NCBI GenBank assembly: GCA_963693285.1
Contig: OY848919.1
Location: forward strand, 2,175,827-2,239,826
Length of the DNA: 64,000 bases
Direction of reading: 5' to 3'
Source of the DNA: Xestospongia muta
Taxonomy: Eukaryota > Porifera > Demospongiae > Haplosclerida > Petrosiidae
Each line of letters starts with the position of its first letter. Positions within the stretch are counted from its first letter, which is position 1. A program made the position numbers and the translations under genes. The notes under the pieces were generated by a model. That model saw nothing but the letters and a program-made list of their open reading frames with translations, was not told where the DNA came from and searched no databases. Below are positions 53,836-64,000 of this stretch, piece by piece.

Positions 53836-54844
53836 GGCCTCAGATACCAGTCTATCTCTGATAACAGTTGAGTAATGCCTTTTATAAAAGCTATTTTGAA
53901 TCTGAATGATTAATAAGTAGTTCCCAATTGATTTAACTGAAGTAGTACATTATACCAGTATAGATCATAAGATAAATGGATGTCTTAACTAGTACTAGTA
54001 CAGACAAGCAATGTGTTCTATTAAGGAAATATCCAAGCTATGATGAATTTAGCAATACAAAAACATTGAAAGTTATTTTATATAGAAAGGATACATTGAT
54101 GTTTCGATGTCATTGGTTATAGTATAACAAGTATGTTATTCTTAGTATATTTCATGAAGACTGTGATATTCCAATTATAAGATTGTTAGGACCATAAATT
54201 GAGAAGTTTACTTTGTCTTCATGGTTACAAGGTGCATATTACTGGACAGTGTAATATAACACAAATTGTGTTTACATCACAAGCTATTTGGTTTTGGAAA
54301 GTTTATAATAGTTTCAGTTTCAAAATAACTGTTTATAGAATAACAAAGCCAACATGTTATATTCAAAACAACATATTTCACAGATAATTAAACTTGGATA
54401 TCCATAGCAACTACATATAGCTACAAAGTAATTTAGTGGATACAGTCTTACTATCCTTTGTTAATCACTACTCAAGGAGTTCTTTACATTAATAAAACGA
54501 TACATCTCTGGAAAGACTTATATCATTAAGTAAAGATAATTTCAAAGAATGAATGTTGTCACGATATTATGACATTACAAAAGATATTAAATGTAATTAA
54601 CAAATATGACTGTATTTTATAAGTATGAAGCACTACGTGTTAACAACAACAAACAAAAACAAATGTACACAAACCAACACACACAACATACACACACTAT
54701 GATTGACTAATTCTTGATAAACAGACACGTGTTTATGTTGTAAGTAGAGCTACATTAAGTAGAGACATCTGTATTAAATCAAAGAAATTTATAACTTGAT
54801 ACACACACTGTAATATATTAATTGTTTATAAACACACACATGTT
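53836..54844. other. Spacer: 3' flank of relic F
   Basis: A degenerate 5' flank (to about 54000, compare 48230-48400), then from about 54040 the same 3'-flank unit as downstream of B, C and E, shortened by about 80 bases near 54180. Contains a perfect AGTTTCAGTTTC at 54310-54321 in plus orientation. No gene. Confidence 0.55.
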
Positions 54845-56005
54845 TTATGTTAGACTGAGAAGTGGTTCTCTTGTTTCATCATAGGTATCAAAGAATGACC
54901 CTTCAAGATGTTTGGTTTTTAGCTTTGGAGTTTGTGGATTATGATGTGTTTTAGAATAAAAGAGAAACGAAGTTAATTTCATTTGAAGTATGTACGATTT
55001 TGGTTTTATTTTCTTTATTGTTCCAGTGACCCATAGAATATGAAATATAATAACAGTAACTAATGTCAAGAATACAATAGTAGTGTTATGGTTAGTGTGT
55101 TTTTTAAATAATATTGTTTTGAGTATTTTATAGATTTCATATAAGATAGTAAGATGGGACAACCATTACTATAGCTAGTATCATTAATGTCAAATGACCA
55201 CTTTTCCATATTCAACTGTACCATCTCTGTACTAAACTTTAAGTATTGGGTTACTAGTATCAATGTTATAAATATTAATTGATATAACTATATGTTATTA
55301 AATAATAATGGATTAAAAGACATGATGTGATGATGTTATTTTAATATTTAAAATTCCAATATCTTGAACGTAGAATATAATTCCATTGAGTGTACCAGTT
55401 GTTAATGTGAGTTTGAGAGCAAATAACAGGTAAATGAGAAGGGGACCAGCTACTGCATAGAAGATTAGTGTCAATAACCACCAATTACTACACTGCTTAC
55501 ATTGTGAAGAACCAAATACCACACTATACTTGATACCATTAACAGTAGTACAAGTAGAACATAAAGGTCCTATTTTAGTTGGTGGACAAAGTGGAAGATG
55601 GTTTACAAGGTAATTGTTGGGATCAGCTATTAAAACATCAGAGTCGTTTATCAAGAACATGGTATAATCATTGAAGTTAAAAGATTCAAAGCAGGTTAGT
55701 GCCATACCAAATACAGTAGTCTGATTTGTACCATTTGTAATATTCATTAATCCAGCCCATGCAGCAGAGTAGGAGGGTGTAGCAATGGTAGTGAAAGGAT
55801 ATTGTAAATATGAATAGTTTGAGACAACTATACAAGTAGGTTGATAGTCTCCAGCTATACCAAGTTTATCAATAACTCGTGAACATTGACATGTACTCGT
55901 GTCTGTATTTAGCTCAAAACCTAGTGGACAATTTAGTGCTATCACTCCATAATCACAATGTGCAATTTTATTTAAATATTTTAAGTTCAATTGCCTAGAA
56001 CACAA
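54845..56005 (-). pseudogene. Array copy F: truncated gene, ectodomain lost, membrane half deleted
   Basis: An open 230-codon piece (56005-55313) covers the Cys-rich stretch (CPLGFELNTDTSTCQC, CPPTKIGPLCSTC, CKQCSNWW) and the first two helices, of D type (ITSSHHVF). After this, helices 3-5 are missing. A degenerate NDTSNPILK..VEYGK..GCPILLSYM stretch follows in shifted frames, interrupted near 55095-55135 by a fragment of spacer DNA (ATTGTTTTGAGTATTTTATA, as at 33057 and 42603). It ends with an intact final helix and tail (55078-54845, HILWVTGTIKKIKPK.., YDETREPLLS). The ectodomain upstream of 56005 is gone. Confidence 0.88.
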
Positions 56006-56901
56006 GACAGTTAGGTTTAATTAATGGCATGTTATATACTGTGCATTAACTTTGCAACTAATTCAACCTATACAGATAATATTAAGAATAAGATACAGTC
56101 TGGCATGACATATACTATCAATATGTCATATTTACAGTTATCATAACTAATAGAATAAAGGTATCAATGTTTATTTTCTATATCTAAATAAGTTTGTGTT
56201 TTTCAGTACAAACATATTATAGTTCCTTTATATGACATCACTTTTAAAAAATTAAATTGAGACTACATTAGCAGATTAACTCTACAAGAAGGTCTGTTGT
56301 AATCTTGTTGTTGCTATTTATTGTTTCCCAATACTTATTATGAAATTCATCAGGTCAACAACAACAGAACTATCAACAAGATGTGTTAATTCATCTGGTA
56401 ACTGATATTACATAAATATCTGTATACTCTGATATAAATATATATATAACTAACTAACTATTCATATAAATAGAACTACTATATAACTATTATATTATTA
56501 TATCATTAGCTATAGATATAACTATTATTTACAAATTGTTTCCACCTATCCACTTCTCTACAGATTAAGGACTTTAAAGTCACTGCTCTAATTGCAATAG
56601 CTTTTGATAGTTGTAAATGAGCAGCTGTAAGATATACCTATAAATACTGTGCATTGCTAATAAGCTTAAATACTATTTATAATACACACAATGTCATGTT
56701 GGTGTCCAGATTCACTTGAGTGCCACTGTATTAATTCCTTATATTATTATGTACAAAGTGTTATATTGGGATTAAAATGGTGTTTTACAAACTATTTTAA
56801 ATGTTATATAAAAAAGTCTCAAACTGAAGTTTCAGTATTAAAAATAAACAAATCATTAAGAGGATACATTCATTTTTACTAGAAACACACTTTTTTTCTA
56901 A

Positions 56902-57262
56902 TTGAATGCTGAGTATGTGGTGTAGTGTGAGTATACAAAATTGAAGAAAAAGTACACAACATATTAATTGGTTGCATAGCAACATGTTATATTTGTTACT
57001 GTTTTTAGCAAGTTTAGTTATAGGTTTAAGACATAGCAATCACATCAATGATGTTATCATGTGCCAATGACATAGATAAAAACTAATCACCATGTCACTG
57101 ACAAAATCAGATGGTATGAGGTGAATCAATATATATTATAATTTATCAACAATCAAATTGAAATTTCATTAAATAGTATGTTATGTATACAATGTCATTA
57201 AGTAATCTCAATGGATTCTAAGAGATGATGTACTCAAGGGAATAATGTTCCATACTATGAAT
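56902..57262. repeat. Spacer duplication, left copy
   Basis: About 350 bases nearly identical to 58696-59039 (shared TGAGTATGTGGTGTAG, GGTTGCATAGCAACATGTTA, GCAATCACATCAATGATGTT). Direct orientation, 1.8 kb apart. Confidence 0.8.
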
Positions 57263-58695
57263 ACTATGAATATAGTATGTTATGTATACAATGTATTTTA
57301 AGAAGTGATGTCCTACAAAAAACATTCAATTTACTTTGACATGGAAAAATAAATCTGTCATAATGACATGTTAATTGTGTAAAAGACTTAAGAAATATTA
57401 ATATATATAACCTAATACATGAAAGACCCACTTAGTATAAGTAGTTTTTGATAATTGTAACTGAGCAGCATAAGATGTGCATATAAATACTGTGCATTGC
57501 CAAAAAGCTTAAATAACACTTTATAATGTGCAACATGTGGGTGTCTAAACGTATTTGAGTGTCACTGTATAACTCTTTATATTATTATATACAAAATGTT
57601 ATATTGGGATTATAATGGCATTATACAAACTATTTAAAATGTTATATAAAAACCATCAAATTGAAGTTTCAGTATTAAAAGTAAACAGAACATTAAGAGG
57701 ATACATTCATTTTTACTAGAAACACACACTTATTTTCTAACTGAGATTGTATCTTTACTATAATTGATGCCAAATTACAAAGCTATTTAACATGTCATGT
57801 ATCTCATGATAAGCTCATACATAAGTATACACTAGATAGGTGATATCTGAAAGTAAACATTATAATAACTTCACAAGGAAATATCACAGTTTAGATATCA
57901 TGTGTGCACATAGACTGATTTCTATTTGATTGTGATTGTTGATACAACTCAGTTGGAAATTTGGAGTACAAAATATGTGAAAGTTTGTGTCATATTATAT
58001 CTTAGTTGCCAGTATGAATACATCAAAGAATACGCAATAAAATAGATTTATTTTAAATACTGCGTCAAAAAGTTTGCTGTATCGTACGTAGTACAAATAT
58101 AGATAGATGTATTATTATTAAAAATAAAACTAGGACCCTGTATCATGTGTATTCTTGTCCAAGACCCAATCTAGATATCAATGAACCTGTACTGGACATG
58201 TATCTATGACATGTCATATTGTGATCATAGTATTGGTAAGTAATATGGTACTAACTTAATGCAGTATAAGTTCTAGAAACTATGTAATAACCAAAGGTGA
58301 CTGACTGCCAAGCCATTTCACAGATAAATTTGTGTCCATAGCAGTATACCATCTATGAGCAAGTGGTTATCTTACTCTTACATCATCTGATTTCTTTCCC
58401 ACTGCAGAAAACATTGGAAACTATATATAGTTATCTGAGATAATATGTATGTTAGCCAACACTCTAATATGTGTTACTATATTTAGCTTCAGTTCGGTTT
58501 TAAGATGTTGAAGTCTGATTGATGCCCAGACAAACTTCCTATACCAATTTATACTATCTGTAAAAATGGAATTATATTATTTATAGAATCTGCCTCTTCA
58601 ACATGTAATCTTCAAGAATAGCATAATACTATACATAGTTATGTAAGGTAATGCGAAGCCGTTTTCCTTTTAAAAGTGTTTATCTATTTCATCAG

Positions 58696-59039
58696 GTTGA
58701 ATTCTGAGTATGTGGTGTAGGTGTGGGTATACAAATTGAAGCAAAAGTACATAGCATATTAATTGGTTGCATAGCAACATGTTATATTTGTTACTATTTT
58801 TAGTAAGTTTAGTTATAGGTTTAAGGCATAGCAATCACATCAATGATGTTATCATGTGCCAATGACATAGATAGAAACTAATCAGGTGGCCATGAGGTGA
58901 GTCAATATATATTATAATATATCAACAATCAAATTGAAATTTTATTAAATAGTATGTTATGTATACAATGTCATTAAGTAATCTCAATTGATTCTAAGAG
59001 ATGATGTACTCAAGGGAATAATGTTCCATACTATGAATA
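58696..59039. repeat. Spacer duplication, right copy
   Basis: Partner of 56902-57262, with a 30-base deletion around 58883 relative to the left copy. Confidence 0.8.
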
Positions 59040-60114
59040 GACATTCAAATTAATTTGACATGGAAAAATAAATCTGTCATAATTTGTTGTTGATTGTGTA
59101 CAAGAAGAAATATTGATATATAACCTAATACACGAAAGACCCGCATAATGTCATTTTGTTCTCAGTATGTATATTTAATAAGGAGTCTGTCACACACAAC
59201 ATGTTCTGCTCCTAACTAAAATATTTCCATAATGATATTTGTGTGAGCTACAAAATATAATATAATATAAATATCCAGCTGTTTTTGTAAGGGGCTGAAT
59301 AAGTTGACTATTGTTGTTGAATCTTATCAGTTTTATGATCCAAATTATATTATCATAAGAAGGTTTAGACACCATAGTAGATGACACCTACACAAGTAAT
59401 TAAATATTAAATATATAGATGGTTTGAGATTTTTTGGTACTTTCAGTTTCAAAATAGCTACAATTAAACTTAAGTATCAAAATAACTGTTTATAAAATAT
59501 ATTATAACACACAGTACTGAACTGGTAACTGCCTTATATCATTATAGGTGATCGTATATTGACATTATTAATGTTTTGTCCACATAACATTACAAACATG
59601 CTATTTGAAATGTTACAAACACAGTTACTCATGTACAATGTCTTATACCTGTCTTTCAATCTTTTAATCATATTGCTGGTGGATTTGGTTTTAGAATTCT
59701 TATAATCATATGATATGTAGGCTTTACTTCTTTTTTGTTTGAATTTAGTGACTTAACCAGTGTATGATATACTGTGACATGTAAATAGTTAATAATTATT
59801 ATCTATCATATTATTGGCTGTCACAAGTTGTGTTTAATACTTGTAATGACATGGTCAATATGACAAAACTACTTACTTCTTTAGTATTATCTTGTAAATA
59901 TAGTTATTGTTATTTGCATTGCTTGAATGACTTCCATTCATCTTGTTTGTGAAAGCTTTACAATGATGTATGACAAATTAAGTTTTAAAGATTCTTAAAA
60001 ATGAACAAACACACTTTATTCAAAAACAAACTAAGTTGTAAACTATTAAATGTTATAAGTACACATTGTATCACACTGTATGGTGTCAATGTCAATACAT
60101 ATAATTGGTGTATT

Positions 60115-63100
60115 TTATGTTGGACTGAGAAGTGGTTCTCTGGATTCATCACAAGTCTCAAAGAACGATCCTTGCAAATCACAAGTATTTAATTGTGAAG
60201 GTCGTGAAGAATGATGTATTCTATCAAAATATAAATGAAATTTATAAATGAATTTAACACGAAGAACGTTCAATTTTTGTTTTAGCTGGTCAAGTTTTCC
60301 TGTGACCCAAAGAAAATGAAAAATGATAACAATGATCAATGCCAAGAAAACAATAATTGTTGATAGAGCTAAAATATTTGACATTTGACTGAACGAACTA
60401 AAAAAATGCCATGATATACCAAAAACTATGACACAATTCCACATAATAAAAAGATCAAAAATATTGAGCCACATCTTACGAAAAGGCCTGCAAGATACTT
60501 CAATTGTCACATAGAAGGCAATAATAGGGATAGCTATTACATCACTTTTATATATGTCACCAGCTTTGTACAAAATATCTAAAGTGTAGAGAAATACAAG
60601 TAACAGTAGGCGGGTTGTGAAAAAGAACTCTTTGTTGTGTTTATAGGGACCATGAATGGCTTCATAAACAGGTCGAATATACTCTCTCAATATATCAATT
60701 CTCATAAGTGGTCGACCAGCAACTAGAATGGTCATATAAGAAAACATGACAGGACCAACCACTAGTAAAATAAAGATCATTAATATCAAATGACTACCTT
60801 TTCCATACTCAACTGTACCATCTCTGTACCAAACTTTAAATATTGGGTTACTAGTATCATTGGTATATATATTAATTGGTCCAACAATATTTGATATTGA
60901 AGTAAACATACTTATAAAAGAGAGGTGAACAACAGTAACCAGTACTTGAACTGAGGAATGAGCTATTCTGTTAGAAAGTCTTAAAGAATAACGACTGAGG
61001 ATAATGAGGACAACAACTATTGTCAGTAAATAAAGTGGAAATAGTAAACTGAGTCCAGCTTTCCATAACTCTGTCATACCATTATAAAAACAAAGAGGAA
61101 AACCAAGATTCAGATTCAATATGGAAAGAAATACATGTGTTAATGAATAAAGTGATGAAAAGACATGATGTGATGACGTTATTTTCTTATTTAAAACTCC
61201 AATAGCTTGAGCATAGAATATAATTCCATTGAGTGTACCAGTTGTTAATGTGAGTTTGAGAACAAATAACAGGTAAATGAGGAGGGGACCAGCTACTGCA
61301 TAGAGGATTAGTGTTAACAACCACCAATTACTACACTGCTTACATTCTGAAGAACCAAATACCACACTATACTTGATACCATTAACAGTAGTACAAGTAG
61401 AACATAAAGGTCCTGTTTTAGTTGGTGTACAAAGTGGAAGATTATTTACAAGGTAATTGTTAGGATCAGCTATTAAAACATCAGAGCCATTTATCAAGAA
61501 CATGGTATAATCTTGAATGTTGTTACAGGATTCATGACAGGTATGTGCCACACCAAATACTGTAGTCATATTTGTACCATTCGTAATTTTCATTAGTCCA
61601 CCCCATGCAGTAGACTCAGGTGGTTTGATAATTGTAGCAAGAGAATATGAAATGATTTGACAAATTGGTTTATAATCTCCAACTAGTCCAAGTTTTTTAA
61701 TAGCTGAGGAACATTGACAAGTGCCAGTAGTTGTATTTAGTTCAAAACCCAGAGGACAATAATCTAATAATTTGATATCTAAATTTAATAACATTGAATT
61801 GTCAGCAGATGATACAACCAAGATAGTGTCATCAATTGTTTTTGGATCAATATCTCTTTTGTAAACAGTGAAGTTAACTAAAGTACATTGATATGATTCT
61901 AATAAGACTTGATTCTCATCATGAGGTGAGATATACCATGATGGAAGTGGTGACAATGATTTACTTTCAGCTAGTGTAAGAGATATTGTGGTGTATGCAG
62001 GATTATTCATTACATCACGAGCAGCCATGGATATATGTAACGTTTGCCCAGGATAGACAAGTGAGACGTTGGGAACAGGTAAACATTTATTGTCAAAACA
62101 TAAGCAATGTCTACTAGACAAGGTGGAGAGGTTTAATGGAGTAATTACAAAAGATCCAAATTTGAAGATTTTGTTATAATAGCTTTTTGCATTTTGTGGA
62201 GTGATATATGATTCATTCATATAGCAATTGTACAGGTTAGTACTGAATATGGAGCTGCCAGAAAGTCCAGCTTTGTTATTGATGAATACCATACTAATAT
62301 TATATTCCGAGATATTTGGAAAAGGTGACAAAACTTGAAATGTACATTGTTTTATGGTTTTATAAATATAGTCTTCATATTGTGCATAAATAGCTCCTCC
62401 CTTTGTATGAGCAATATTATTGATGAAGGTAGCCCTGAGTCCATTCTTTAAATGAAATGTACTACTGCCATATAACTTGAATACAGCTCCTCTCTCTCCT
62501 CTATTTCCTTCAAACAACATATTACCATCCAATATAATGTTACTGTCAATTACTTCAAAGACTGACCCTGAATTATTAAAATAATAACTGTTAGATCCAT
62601 TTATATGAAGTGCTCTGATACCAACTATTGTGAACAAACCAGCTTTTGAAATGGATGTTGAAAAACCAGTTGATGTGTTTTGGTATGCTATGACATCTTC
62701 CAGAACAACTATCAGAGGAGAATAATTTTCATAGGAATATGAATATGAAGTTGCATACAGACATGATCCTGTAGTCTTGATATGGTTTTCACTAAAATTC
62801 ACATTTCTAAATGTCACTGTGACATCAGAGTCTTTAGTTGGTTGAGGATAATGTATAAAAACAGAAACTGCTCTTGTATTTAGTCTTGTGGTGTGGTCAT
62901 AAAAATCATCATTAGATTGATGAGACAGAAAAACACTGTTAGATACAATGAGTGGGTGCAGATGAGTGTCATAGCTCTGGTAAAATGTCATTAATAATGA
63001 AAGAGCAGCACCATGGCAATTATAAAGATTATAGTTCTTCAAAAAAATACTACCATTATTAATTACAGTCTGAGAGTTAGTTACACTTTTGATATGTAAA

Positions 63101-63999
63101 ACTAACATAGCACCTGAATATGAGCCATAATGATGAGTAATGTTTGTTGAAGATATTTGGACATTGGCTGAGAAGTTGTGTTGAGTATAAAGTATTGTCA
63201 AACATACAGCATTAACAACAGGAATTGAATTAAAGTTTTGTTGATGTAATAAATTACTAAGATCAGAGAGACATCTGACACTGTCAATATAGTCAAAGGT
63301 ATCTTCAAAACTTGCTTTATTTATTAAAACATTCTTTTTTAAACTTTTCACGTCGTTTTCATCAGTGAACAATAATAACACTCCATTACCTAAACTCATA
63401 TTAGTCTGCTGATAAAACTCAAAACTTTTTGTAGAGGTAACATTGATATTTTCAATAATAGCATTTGATGGATTAATAGCTAAAACAGAAAACCCATAAT
63501 TTGATAACATATTAACTTCTTTGATGAGTAATGTCTCAATATGGAGGAACAGTAATAGAGAAGAATGATACTCTGTGAAATATACTGGAGATGTTGTAGA
63601 GTTGATAGATGACAGGATGCTCCCATCCAGATCTCTCAAGAAAGCACCACATCCCTGGAATGATAATTTCTGTAGAGTAAGGTTATAAAGATTAACAAAG
63701 ACAAATCCACTAGTGGGATATGATGGTTGAGAGACAACAGCTGTAGGACATTTTATGTGAGCAAGTGAGTTTGTAGCACTTTTTATAGTCAGTGAGTGAC
63801 TAGTATTAATAAGACAAAATGATATGTTTGTAATCTCATGAGTAATATTTGTGAACAACACTATAACAGTGTCATTATTGAATGGACCAGAATGACATAA
63901 GACTGTCTCCAGCTTATTCCTGCGAGTTATATTGATCTCATGAGCAGTAGCTACTTGAGTGTTGAATAACAAAGAGACAAGGACCAGTAGTAGCAACAT
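60115..63999 (-). CDS. Array copy G: beta-helix ectodomain, multi-pass membrane protein
   Basis: Intronless, 1,294 residues; the ATG is at 63999, one base from the window end, so the promoter is outside. Signal peptide MLLLLVLVSLLFNTQVA. The ectodomain is C/E type (SYSYSYENYSPL, NESYITPQNAKSYYN, GDYKPICQI) with one GGAIYAQ motif. Its first membrane helices are instead D type (ITSSHHVFSSLYSLTH, FLSILNLNLGF). From helix 6 on it has its own variant (FILLVVGPVMFSYM, RIDILREYIRPV) and a longer, more basic tail (LNVLRVKFIYKFHLYF) ending ETCDESREPLLS. Only relic 41008-41575 shares this tail type. Frame intact. Confidence 0.85.
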   Translation of the reverse strand: MLLLLVLVSLLFNTQVATAHEINITRRNKLETVLCHSGPFNNDTVIVLFTNITHEITNISFCLINTSHSLTIKSATNSLAHIKCPTAVVSQPSYPTSGFVFVNLYNLTLQKLSFQGCGAFLRDLDGSILSSINSTTSPVYFTEYHSSLLLFLHIETLLIKEVNMLSNYGFSVLAINPSNAIIENINVTSTKSFEFYQQTNMSLGNGVLLLFTDENDVKSLKKNVLINKASFEDTFDYIDSVRCLSDLSNLLHQQNFNSIPVVNAVCLTILYTQHNFSANVQISSTNITHHYGSYSGAMLVLHIKSVTNSQTVINNGSIFLKNYNLYNCHGAALSLLMTFYQSYDTHLHPLIVSNSVFLSHQSNDDFYDHTTRLNTRAVSVFIHYPQPTKDSDVTVTFRNVNFSENHIKTTGSCLYATSYSYSYENYSPLIVVLEDVIAYQNTSTGFSTSISKAGLFTIVGIRALHINGSNSYYFNNSGSVFEVIDSNIILDGNMLFEGNRGERGAVFKLYGSSTFHLKNGLRATFINNIAHTKGGAIYAQYEDYIYKTIKQCTFQVLSPFPNISEYNISMVFINNKAGLSGSSIFSTNLYNCYMNESYITPQNAKSYYNKIFKFGSFVITPLNLSTLSSRHCLCFDNKCLPVPNVSLVYPGQTLHISMAARDVMNNPAYTTISLTLAESKSLSPLPSWYISPHDENQVLLESYQCTLVNFTVYKRDIDPKTIDDTILVVSSADNSMLLNLDIKLLDYCPLGFELNTTTGTCQCSSAIKKLGLVGDYKPICQIISYSLATIIKPPESTAWGGLMKITNGTNMTTVFGVAHTCHESCNNIQDYTMFLINGSDVLIADPNNYLVNNLPLCTPTKTGPLCSTCTTVNGIKYSVVFGSSECKQCSNWWLLTLILYAVAGPLLIYLLFVLKLTLTTGTLNGIIFYAQAIGVLNKKITSSHHVFSSLYSLTHVFLSILNLNLGFPLCFYNGMTELWKAGLSLLFPLYLLTIVVVLIILSRYSLRLSNRIAHSSVQVLVTVVHLSFISMFTSISNIVGPINIYTNDTSNPIFKVWYRDGTVEYGKGSHLILMIFILLVVGPVMFSYMTILVAGRPLMRIDILREYIRPVYEAIHGPYKHNKEFFFTTRLLLLVFLYTLDILYKAGDIYKSDVIAIPIIAFYVTIEVSCRPFRKMWLNIFDLFIMWNCVIVFGISWHFFSSFSQMSNILALSTIIVFLALIIVIIFHFLWVTGKLDQLKQKLNVLRVKFIYKFHLYFDRIHHSSRPSQLNTCDLQGSFFETCDESREPLLSPT

Positions 64000-64000
64000 A

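Larger units (their letters stand above)
56006..60114. other. Long spacer F/G built of duplicated noncoding blocks
   Basis: 4.1 kb with no supportable gene. Blocks: 56738-56888 is repeated at 57570-57724; 56902-57262 is repeated at 58696-59039; 57187-57238 is also present inverted at 46999-47050; 59440-59780 is a further copy of the 39520/40665/41670 spacer repeat. CTAACTAACTA and TATATATATAA runs lie near 56440. The last 340 bases are the 3' flank of copy G. Short AT-rich ORFs are not convincing. Confidence 0.55.

Noticed and set aside
23381..63999. Reading the array genes as bacterial Pmp autotransporters or bacterial contamination
   Set aside because: No C-terminal autotransporter barrel; instead about ten helices. 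Flanking genes have spliceosomal introns and composition is uniform across the window.

Overview
The window reads as AT-rich animal nuclear DNA with short spliceosomal introns, GT/AG splice sites, AATAAA signals, VNTRs and small inverted-repeat elements. The recognisable genes (a GatA/QRSL1 amidotransferase subunit, DTD1, a CFAP119-like ciliary protein, ArsB/CitMHS-type permeases) fit a metazoan. From the composition, the compactness and the large intronless beta-helix/multi-pass membrane gene family, I infer a demosponge (Amphimedon-like); this is an inference and no database was consulted.

Region 1 (1-4.3 kb): two head-to-head paralogous anion/arsenite-type permeases, plus a decayed third fragment. 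Region 2 (4.4-9.3 kb): a CFAP119-like gene (3 exons, minus) and DTD1 (6 exons, plus) diverge from a 144-bp shared promoter; one DTD1 intron holds two minisatellites. Region 3 (9.3-17.8 kb): an unknown five-helix membrane protein with a 27-bp coding minisatellite, a gene-poor stretch with VNTRs, and a cluster of tiny single-helix peptide ORFs (32 and 37 codons plus a broken third). Region 4 (17.8-22.8 kb): QRSL1, a 10-exon gene whose reconstructed frame closes exactly at 480 codons.

Region 5 (23.3-64 kb): the most unusual part. A same-strand tandem array holds intronless genes of about 1,300 codons. Five are intact (called A, B, C, E and G here), one is full length with a single stop codon (D), one is truncated (F), and several smaller relics are present. 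Each product has a signal peptide, a long N-glycosylated beta-helix-like ectodomain with FxNN/GGAIY motifs like those of chlamydial Pmp proteins, a Cys-rich juxtamembrane stretch, about ten membrane helices and an invariant REPLLS-type tail. The copies are mosaics: ectodomain type and membrane-domain type assort independently, with switches near the conserved Cys-rich hinge. Spacers are also duplicated, and several 5' flanks carry a GAAANNGAAA (ISRE/IRF-like) element. This is what a rapidly diversifying surface-receptor locus looks like; its function is unknown, and a role in self/non-self or microbe recognition is only a hypothesis.

Exon coordinates for spliced genes were worked out by hand from splice sites, reading phase and remembered family conservation. 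TM counts and domain limits are read by eye.
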